Shown here in pieces: positions 1 through 5,262 of a stretch of 7,729 bases of DNA. Under the pieces are notes generated by a model. The model was not told the origin of the DNA, searched no databases, and saw nothing but the letters and a program-made list of their open reading frames with translations. This DNA is from an uncultured Lachnospiraceae bacterium. Lineage in GTDB: Bacteria > Bacillota_A > Clostridia > Lachnospirales > Lachnospiraceae. The number at the start of each line of letters is the position of its first letter. Position 1 is the stretch's first letter. The position numbers and the translations under genes were made by a program. The DNA is taken from assembly GCA_902795835.1 (NCBI GenBank), contig CADBNA010000245.1:1-7729 (forward strand), in the 5' to 3' direction.

Positions 1-47
1 CCTTTCGATCGTTCAAACAAAAATTTAACTTTTGTGAACTTTCGAGG
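1..47 (-). other. Long imperfect hairpin in the leader region at the window edge
   Basis: On the minus strand CCT-CGA, GTTCA and CAAAA (47-30) pair in order with TTTTG, TGAAC, TCG and AGG (22-1), with two-base bulges and a seven-base loop GTTAAAT. The structure reaches the window edge, so what follows it cannot be seen. It could be a leader processing stem or an attenuator; a plus-strand role is equally possible from symmetry alone. Confidence 0.4.
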
Positions 48-81
48 ATGTGTTTTACTGTTCAGTTGTCATGGTTCGGTT

Positions 82-114
82 GCTGTCACCCGCACGCTAT
101 CTTGCAGTGACAGC
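82..114 (-). other. 5'-terminal stem-loop of the predicted leader RNA
   Basis: GCTGTCAC (114-107) pairs perfectly with GTGACAGC (89-82) on the minus strand. Inside the 17-base loop GCA and TGC can pair again, giving a two-part hairpin. The stem would begin exactly at the predicted transcription start. No T-run follows, so it is not a terminator. It is followed at about 73-52 by CATGACAACTGAACAGTAAA, which resembles, from memory, the conserved stretch flanking 16S and 23S genes in Firmicutes rRNA operons. Confidence 0.5.
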
Positions 115-120
115 TTAGTT

Positions 121-149
121 AGAATACCATACAGGTTTTTTAATGTCAA
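121..149 (-). promoter_or_regulatory. Strong sigma-A-type promoter reading out of the window, possibly of a stable-RNA operon
   Basis: On the minus strand a perfect -35 TTGACA (149-144), a 17-bp spacer and -10 TATTCT (126-121) with an extended-10 TGG just before it. Phased A/T tracts lie upstream, as in UP elements of rRNA promoters. The predicted start is G114. No open reading frame follows in the remaining 113 bases. Consensus strength, G start and the structured leader suggest an rRNA or tRNA operon, but that is inference. Confidence 0.65.
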
Positions 150-177
150 TCACTTTTTGAGGATTTTAAAAGTGATT
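148..177. repeat. AT-rich inverted repeat upstream of the second promoter
   Basis: A perfect 10-bp inverted repeat, AATCACTTTT (148-157) and AAAAGTGATT (168-177), with a 10-base spacer. Read on the plus strand it is followed by TTCTTTCC and so looks like a weak terminator for plus-strand transcripts. On the minus strand, where the genes are, the 3' flank is GACATTAAAA and does not fit a terminator. It overlaps the -35 box (144-149) by two bases. Alternative readings are an UP-element-like A/T tract region or an operator. Confidence 0.55.
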
Positions 178-225
178 TTCTTTCCACTTGTCTTTGAATA
201 ATTTGATTCACATATCCGGGCAATT

Positions 226-249
226 CTGACAGGCGGCATGTGCCGTCAG
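226..249 (-). other. Small hairpin over the yfcE-like stop codon
   Basis: On the minus strand CTGA and GGCA pair with TGCC and TCAG, with a few unpaired bases on the 3' side and a two-base loop in this drawing. It overlaps the TGA stop. The following sequence is AATTGCCC with no T-run, so it is at best a weak or factor-dependent 3' end for the operon transcript. Confidence 0.3.
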
Positions 250-728
250 TCCAGCTGCCGGATGCTGCACCGCAGTCTCTGTTCTCCGCCCGTTTCTATA
301 ATTCCATAGGTAGGTTTTCGTCCTGCCTGTCTGGGATAAGACAGCGAGCCGGGATTCATGAGAGTCAGTTTCCCGATCGTTTCTATCACGGGGCGGTGCG
401 TATGTCCAAACAGGCAGAGATCCACATCCCGGCTGTCAGCCTCTTCCCGGATTCTTTCGTTTCCCAGTGTGACTCCGTAGCGATGACCATGTGTAATAAA
501 TACCCGTACGCCGTCAAATGAAGTCGTAATCTCCCGTTTTAAAAAAGAAGCCCAGTCATTATTGCCGGTCACCATATAGCAGGGGCATGCTGCCATTTTT
601 TCCAGTGCATGCTCCTGTCCTTCTATATCTCCGCAGTGAATCACGGCATCCACAGGGCTTTCTTTTTTCAGTACCCTGGCTGCTCTGTCCATATGTCCGT
701 GTGTGTCGCTTATAACCAGTATCTTCAT
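246..728 (-). CDS. YfcE/MJ0936-family metallophosphoesterase
   Basis: A 160-residue calcineurin-like phosphodiesterase with the complete metal-binding set: Asp8 and His10 in ISDTHG, Asp34 in HCGDIE, Asn56 in GNND, His80 in THGH, and His109/His111 in GHTHRP. Family members cleave phosphodiester bonds of model substrates with two metal ions (often Mn); the physiological substrate is not known. Its ATG overlaps the rdgB TGA (ATGA, 728-725). An AGGT about 8 nt upstream is only a modest ribosome binding site, so translation is probably coupled to rdgB. The RdgB-YfcE pairing recurs in Firmicutes (ysnA-ysnB in Bacillus subtilis), which suggests a linked role in nucleotide clean-up. It is the last gene of the operon. 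Its TGA is not followed by a convincing terminator. Confidence 0.93.
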   Translation of the reverse strand: MKILVISDTHGHMDRAARVLKKESPVDAVIHCGDIEGQEHALEKMAACPCYMVTGNNDWASFLKREITTSFDGVRVFITHGHRYGVTLGNERIREEADSRDVDLCLFGHTHRPVIETIGKLTLMNPGSLSYPRQAGRKPTYGIIETGGEQRLRCSIRQLD

Positions 729-1333
729 AAAAACAGACCTGCCAGCTTCAGGGCCATCGCCCTCATCGCCTTTCCTCTGTGGCTGATCCGGTTCTTTTCT
801 TCCGGATCCAGTTCAGCGGTGCTGACGCTCAGGTCCGGCAGATAAAAGATGGGGTCATAGCCGAAGCCGTTCACGCCGCGGGGTTCATAGCCAATGCGTC
901 CCTCTATCGTTTCCCGGACCGTGAGTTCCTGTCCGTCAGGCAGAACAGCAGCGACAGCACAGACGAAACGAGCCGTTCGCTTCTCGGCAGGCACCCCGGC
1001 CAGACGGTCCAGCAGCGCGGCGTTTTTGATTTCATACGAAGTGTCTTCGCCCATAAATCTGGCGGAGTGAACGCCCGGCTCCCCACCCAGGGCATCAATT
1101 TCCAGACCCGAGTCATCTGCCATTACGATGGCGTCGGAGGCGGTGCCTGCTGCAGATGCCACCGCGTGTGCCTTGATCAGGGCATTCTCCGTAAAAGTTG
1201 CCCCGTCTTCCCGTATTTCGGGATCCAGTCCCGCTTCTTTCATAGAGCATATTTCACAGGGCAGGTCCCGCATGATCTGCCGGATCTCACGAAGCTTGTT
1301 CTCATTTCCTGTTGCAAATATTATCTTCTGCAT
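725..1333 (-). CDS. rdgB: XTP/dITP diphosphatase (non-canonical purine NTP pyrophosphatase, Ham1/RdgB family)
   Basis: Hydrolyses XTP, dITP and ITP to the monophosphate and pyrophosphate, keeping deaminated purines out of DNA and RNA. The 202-residue protein is full length for the family. The N-terminal substrate-binding motif is FATGNENK (residues 6-13). TFTENALIKA (46-55) carries the conserved Glu49-Asn50 and MADDSGLEIDALGG (71-84) the metal/general-base Asp73-Asp74. FGYDPIF (157-163) and SHRGKAM (184-190) complete the base- and phosphate-binding pocket. I chose the ATG at 1333 over the in-frame GTG at 1369 because the family starts right before the (K)IIFATGN strand and because AGGAGG precedes it. 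The gene starts 42 bp after the protease stop and ends in TGA overlapping the ATG of the phosphoesterase gene. Confidence 0.96.
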   Translation of the reverse strand: MQKIIFATGNENKLREIRQIMRDLPCEICSMKEAGLDPEIREDGATFTENALIKAHAVASAAGTASDAIVMADDSGLEIDALGGEPGVHSARFMGEDTSYEIKNAALLDRLAGVPAEKRTARFVCAVAAVLPDGQELTVRETIEGRIGYEPRGVNGFGYDPIFYLPDLSVSTAELDPEEKNRISHRGKAMRAMALKLAGLFL

Positions 1334-1343
1334 ACGTCTCCCG

Positions 1344-1349
1344 CCTCCT
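1344..1349 (-). promoter_or_regulatory. Shine-Dalgarno AGGAGG deciding the rdgB start
   Basis: Minus-strand AGGAGG lies 10 nt before the ATG at 1333, with a secondary GGGAG closer to it. An in-frame GTG at 1369 would place this site inside the coding region and add a Gly/Ala/Arg-rich leader (MTAAAGSGGGRR) not seen in the family. Confidence 0.75.
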
Positions 1350-1375
1350 GAACCCGCTGCCGCAGTCACAGATTA

Positions 1376-4303
1376 TTACCCCTTCCGGCCCGAAAGAGGC
1401 TCTGTTGTCTGCATTGCATCTGCGTCACGGGTCAGTACGGATTCACTCCCGATCACGCAGAGATTGCCGCTGTTTACAATAGCTTCGGCCGCTTCCGCCA
1501 GCTTGCGGATGTCTTCATCTGTCGCGTCCAGCAGCTCTTCTCTTTCCTTCTGGAAATCCTGTTCAGTAAGTCCGGCAAACCAGGCGGCAAGTGCAAAATC
1601 TCCCTGCGCGGAAGCATTCATCGGTGTATCCAGATCGCTGACCGCGCCGATGATATATTTTGTCATTGTTTCCTCATCCGCCTGAAAATCCCGCAGATAC
1701 TGCGGCAGGCCCTGATATATATCCAGCGTCCGTTTCAGATGCGGATCCCGGTATGACACCAGATAGCTGCTGCCGGAGCGCCGGAATGCGCTCATACAGC
1801 CATATGCGCCTCCCAGTACCCTCAGGTTCATCCACAGATAGTCATAATTGAGCAGGACGCGGAGAATGCGGAAAGCGCCTGTATATGCGATGCCTGACTC
1901 TCTGTAATTTCCGGTAAGCGCCACATACTGCACCTGTCCGGAGGTAAAAAATCCCTCTTTTCCTGTTCCGGCCTGCCATTCCATGCTGCCGCTCTCTGCC
2001 GGATCCTTATATAATACCTCGCTCAGGCCGGCAACATCCTGCCTGATGTTCCCGAAGGCCTCTTTTTCAGCAGTCAGGCTGACTGTCAGATTTTCCGGCC
2101 GGAAAACTATGTGCACCAGTTCCCGGAGATTTGCTGATATTTCAGCCTTTTTCTCTTCAAAGTTCTGCTCGAGTTCTTCAATAAACCGGTAAAACGTGAT
2201 GCCTGCCGTTCTCTCTGTCCAGGCGGAGAGGGCGGACTGCCGGGAAAGTGCCCTTCTTACGGCAGACAGGTGCCCCGCAGCCGGGATGGACTGCTGCAGT
2301 CCCGCCCTGGCGCTGGCCAGTATTTCATACAGTCTTTTGCCATCGTCCAGATTAGATGTCAGCAGGATTTCCCGGATCATGGAGAAGACAAACTCCTGCT
2401 TTGGATACAGATATTTGGCGCGCAGAGAGAACATCCTCTTCCCCGCATCCGGATTCTCGCCTTTTTCTGCGGCAAATGTCTGCAGGCCGCAGGTAATTCC
2501 GCCGGTATTCGCATTGATTTCATGAAACAGCTGTCCATAGGAATAGTGCTCTGTGCTGACCATTCCCAGAACGCCTTTCAGAAGTCCGAGATACTCCGTC
2601 AGTCTGTCCGGCACATGTTCCGTGTCAAACAGGAGAGTCAGATACCCGATTCCGTTTGTCTGATATGTGTGTTCCAGAAGGGGAATGCCGTCTGCGGTCA
2701 TCTCCTCCGTGCAGAGCTTCAGAGGCGTCTTTCTGGCTATATCGCTCCTCTTCAGCACAGGAAGACACCAGAGAATTTCCTCCGAATCCTCTTCCATTTG
2801 ATATGCCTTCAGCTCCGCCGTCTCCTTAACGAGGCCGGAGATCTCTTCCGGGCTAAGAGATGCTCTGCGGGCAGCCAGTTTTTCCTGCAGAGCCTGCTCT
2901 CTGGCAGCTGCAAGCCCCCGTCTGGGACGCAGAACCACGGCTGCCCTGTGCGGATTATCCAGCAGGCGGGATTGAATCAGCTCTTCAAACCATCCCTTTC
3001 CGGCAAGATCTTTGAGTTTATCAAAGACAGCCAGCTCCTTCAGATAGGAGAAAGGCTCGTTCTCATCGTACAGCCAGCTGTCAAACATGTTAATCCCGTA
3101 GATCAGCCCTTTCGGGTAAGAAGAGTAATCAGCTTCGCGGAAGCGGAACTCAAAATAATTGATGCCGGATGCCAGTGCTTTTCTGTCGATTCCGTTTTTT
3201 ACCTGTTCGGCCAGTGTCTCCCTGATCACCTGCAGAAAACGCCCCAGGTCATCCGGCTCCGCATTTCTGGCGACCACGGAAAAGAACGGCTGACGGATGC
3301 CGTCATTATAGGAACCCTCTATATCCGTACCGATATGCGCGTCCAGAAGCGCCTGCCGCACAGGAGCTCCCGGCGCATCCAGAAGAACATATTCCAGAAC
3401 GGCAAAAGCCACATTTTCCATTACTTCGGAACTGGAAGCCGTAACCGTGCTGCACGCAAGATATGTATTGCCCTCCAGCGGTTCGTCATCCAGAACGGGA
3501 TACTCCAGCTCAAGGAAAACAGGCCTGGAAAAAGGTTTCTGCACGGCGATCCCCGATGCAGGGTCAATCTGCTCATAGTGGCTCAGATACTCTCTGTCCA
3601 GCCAGTCCAGCTTCTTCTCCATGTCCATGCTGCCGTAGAGATAGATGTAGCTGTTGGAGGGATGGTAGTACCTTCTGTGAAAATCCAGAAATTCCTCGTA
3701 GGTCAGCTGCGGTATGACATCAGGATCTCCGCCGGACTCCACGCCATAGGGTGTGTCAGGAAACAGACAGTTGAAAATCGTGCGGTCCAGTACTTCTTCC
3801 GGAGTAGAAAAAGCGCCTTTCATCTCGTTGTACACGACACCGTTTATTGTCAGCGGACTGTCCTGGTCCTCCATCTCATAATGCCAGCCTTCCTGGCGGA
3901 AGATCTTTTCATTTTTATAAATATTCGGATGAAAAGCCGCGTCCAGATAGACGTCCATCAGATTCTGGAAATCCGTTTCATTGCAGCTGGCCACCGGATA
4001 GATTGTCTTGTCCGGATAGGTCATGGCATTCAGGAAAGTATTCAGCGATCCTTTTGCCAGCTCGACAAAGGGATCTTTCAGAGGAAACTTCCGGGACCCG
4101 CAGAGGACCGTATGCTCTATGATATGCGCCACTCCGGTAGAGTTGACCGGAGGTGTGCGGAACCCTACCGTAAACACCTTGTTCTCATCCGGACAGGAAA
4201 GCAGGGCGATTCTGGCGCCGCTTTTTTTATGTCTGAGCAGCATGCCGTCCGCGTGTACATCCTCAATCCGTTCTTTTTTCAATATTTCATAGGCTTCGAA
4301 CAT
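1376..4303 (-). CDS. PreP-like insulinase-family (M16C) zinc metalloprotease
   Basis: A 975-residue peptidase of the presequence-protease/Cym1 type, which degrades short unfolded peptides inside a closed chamber made from two halves of one chain. The inverted zinc motif HxxEH is His60-Ile-Ile-Glu63-His64. The third ligand is Glu160 in NGVVYNEMKGAFS, 97 residues further on. The catalytic Arg/Tyr pair of the C-terminal half is Arg828 and Tyr834 in RVLGGAYG, with the same 6-residue spacing as in mitochondrial PreP. Residues about 460-710 correspond to the M16C-associated hinge domain with coiled-coil helices. There is no signal peptide or membrane segment, so it should be cytosolic. All catalytic residues are present and the length is normal for the family. 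The start ATG has AAAGGA (4318-4313) 9 nt upstream, inside the last codons of the sseB-like gene, pointing to translational coupling. In vivo substrates cannot be told from sequence. Confidence 0.95.
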   Translation of the reverse strand: MFEAYEILKKERIEDVHADGMLLRHKKSGARIALLSCPDENKVFTVGFRTPPVNSTGVAHIIEHTVLCGSRKFPLKDPFVELAKGSLNTFLNAMTYPDKTIYPVASCNETDFQNLMDVYLDAAFHPNIYKNEKIFRQEGWHYEMEDQDSPLTINGVVYNEMKGAFSTPEEVLDRTIFNCLFPDTPYGVESGGDPDVIPQLTYEEFLDFHRRYYHPSNSYIYLYGSMDMEKKLDWLDREYLSHYEQIDPASGIAVQKPFSRPVFLELEYPVLDDEPLEGNTYLACSTVTASSSEVMENVAFAVLEYVLLDAPGAPVRQALLDAHIGTDIEGSYNDGIRQPFFSVVARNAEPDDLGRFLQVIRETLAEQVKNGIDRKALASGINYFEFRFREADYSSYPKGLIYGINMFDSWLYDENEPFSYLKELAVFDKLKDLAGKGWFEELIQSRLLDNPHRAAVVLRPRRGLAAAREQALQEKLAARRASLSPEEISGLVKETAELKAYQMEEDSEEILWCLPVLKRSDIARKTPLKLCTEEMTADGIPLLEHTYQTNGIGYLTLLFDTEHVPDRLTEYLGLLKGVLGMVSTEHYSYGQLFHEINANTGGITCGLQTFAAEKGENPDAGKRMFSLRAKYLYPKQEFVFSMIREILLTSNLDDGKRLYEILASARAGLQQSIPAAGHLSAVRRALSRQSALSAWTERTAGITFYRFIEELEQNFEEKKAEISANLRELVHIVFRPENLTVSLTAEKEAFGNIRQDVAGLSEVLYKDPAESGSMEWQAGTGKEGFFTSGQVQYVALTGNYRESGIAYTGAFRILRVLLNYDYLWMNLRVLGGAYGCMSAFRRSGSSYLVSYRDPHLKRTLDIYQGLPQYLRDFQADEETMTKYIIGAVSDLDTPMNASAQGDFALAAWFAGLTEQDFQKEREELLDATDEDIRKLAEAAEAIVNSGNLCVIGSESVLTRDADAMQTTEPLSGRKG

Positions 4304-4309
4304 TCTGCT

Positions 4310-5137
4310 TTATCCTTTCTCCCCGTAGCGTTTTGCCATCTGAACCAGCTGGTCGCGGTTCAGAACAAGATTAAAGCCGCCCGGATTGAACACAAAGCCA
4401 TCGGCATCCTTTACCAGGAGGCCTTCCAGACGATCATAAGGCACCACCAGGATCTGCAGCTTCGCGTTTTTATTTCTCTGATTGAATTTCTGGAACTCCG
4501 AGACGTCGGTATACACCGGCTGGTAGCTCTTTCCGTTTTTGAGCCGTATCAGGGGAATACGCACCTGACCGCGCTGTTTCGGATCTGCCGGATTCCACTT
4601 TCCTTTTACGGCTGATACATCAAATGCGGTCAGAATACGGGAAGACAGCAGATTGTGCGCCATCTCCTCCTCCAGATCCCGCAGCAGCTTTTTCTCTTCC
4701 GGTCCCCTCTCAATCCTGCGTGACAGTTCCTGTATAAAATACATACCCGTCAGCTGCAGTTCCGGATTGGCCCCCGGCACCTTTGCCGCTTTCATAGTCT
4801 CCACATCCGGCCGGTTCGCCAGCTGTTCCAGGGCGACACGCACCGGCGCCCCTTCATCCTGCAAAATCACAGCAGTGATTCCCAGGAGATACAGACTGGT
4901 AAAAAATGCCTTTGCGGCTTTTCCCGGCAGCTTTGCAGGCTGGACGACCTGCTGCCGGAAACGGAGCCTCTCTGCCTCATTCTTTGCCATTTCCTCAGAA
5001 GTGAACACATAGATCTGATCATCCATGGTCTCTTCATCACACACTACAAAGGGCGAGTGCGTTGCCGGAGAAAACAGGGCAAACAGAAACTCATGGTTTT
5101 CCAGCTTTTTCATCATGAAAGAATTATCAATTGTCAT
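4310..5137 (-). CDS. SseB-family protein, function unknown
   Basis: A 275-residue soluble protein without signal peptide or membrane segment. Residues about 190-266 look like the SseB domain: IPLIRLKNGKSYQPVYTD, then VPYDRLEGLLVKDADGF and FNLVLNRDQL. In this family the part around an N-P-G-G/F-x-L-V-L-x-R-D is the usual signature. Residues 15-110 (FVVCDEETMDDQIYVFTSEE and LLGITAVILQDEG) look like a diverged second copy of the same fold; that is inference. A charged helical stretch, about 132-165, links the halves. The ATG at 5137 is preceded by GAGGA (5148-5144) at 6 nt, a good ribosome binding site. The gene is first in its operon and its TAA lies 6 bp before the protease gene. SseB in enterobacteria was named as a serine-sensitivity enhancer; no biochemical role can be assigned here. 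Confidence 0.85.
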   Translation of the reverse strand: MTIDNSFMMKKLENHEFLFALFSPATHSPFVVCDEETMDDQIYVFTSEEMAKNEAERLRFRQQVVQPAKLPGKAAKAFFTSLYLLGITAVILQDEGAPVRVALEQLANRPDVETMKAAKVPGANPELQLTGMYFIQELSRRIERGPEEKKLLRDLEEEMAHNLLSSRILTAFDVSAVKGKWNPADPKQRGQVRIPLIRLKNGKSYQPVYTDVSEFQKFNQRNKNAKLQILVVPYDRLEGLLVKDADGFVFNPGGFNLVLNRDQLVQMAKRYGEKG

Positions 5138-5172
5138 GTCTCATCCTCGATTCCGGAATCTTTTCCGCAAGG

Positions 5173-5201
5173 ATTATACCATGTGAACCTCATCCAGGCA
5201 A
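5173..5201 (-). promoter_or_regulatory. Sigma-A-type promoter for the sseB-like/PreP/rdgB/yfcE operon
   Basis: On the minus strand a -35 box TTGCCT (5201-5196, 4 of 6 consensus bases) is separated by exactly 17 bp from a perfect -10 box TATAAT (5178-5173). The predicted start near 5166 gives a leader of about 29 nt before the ATG at 5137. The -35 box begins at the base after the nifJ terminator's T-run, so the two elements are fitted together with no spare sequence. No operator-like repeat is visible. Confidence 0.8.
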
Positions 5202-5228
5202 GAAAAGACCCCGCCGGTTGGCGGGGTC
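5202..5228 (-). terminator. Intrinsic terminator of nifJ
   Basis: Read on the minus strand, GACCCCGCC (5228-5220), loop AACC, GGCGGGGTC (5215-5207) forms a perfect 9-bp GC-rich stem with a tetraloop, followed directly by TTTTC (5206-5202). It starts 35 bp past the nifJ TAA. On the plus strand the hairpin is followed by CTCTC and no T-run, so it should act only on minus-strand transcripts. Confidence 0.93.
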
Positions 5229-5262
5229 CTCTCAAACCATATGCTGTATGTACCGGGAAGGG

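Noticed and set aside
148..177. AT-rich inverted repeat as the terminator of the four-gene operon
   Set aside because: On the minus strand the stem is A/T-rich and its 3' flank is GACATTAAAA rather than a T-run, and it overlaps the -35 box of the next promoter. Orientation fits only plus-strand transcripts, and no plus-strand gene is visible.
195..210. TGAAT/ATTCA inverted repeat
   Set aside because: Only 5 bp of AT-rich stem with a 6-base loop; expected by chance in this AT-rich stretch.
1..245. tRNA, riboswitch or CRISPR content in the gene-free left end
   Set aside because: No cloverleaf with a GGTTC-type T-arm in register, no known riboswitch core that I could recognise, and no repeated spacer-flanking units. 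Only promoter and hairpin elements could be supported.
240..521. A 93-codon plus-strand frame over the phosphoesterase gene
   Set aside because: No good ribosome binding site, no recognisable domain, and it overlaps the metal-binding motifs encoded on the other strand.
2270..4615. A 781-codon open frame on the plus strand opposite the protease gene
   Set aside because: Its codon boundaries coincide with those of the protease, so it stays open simply because that gene avoids TTA, CTA and TCA codons. The translation is rich in Cys, His, Arg and Gln with no recognisable domain, while the opposite strand has full M16C catalytic motifs.
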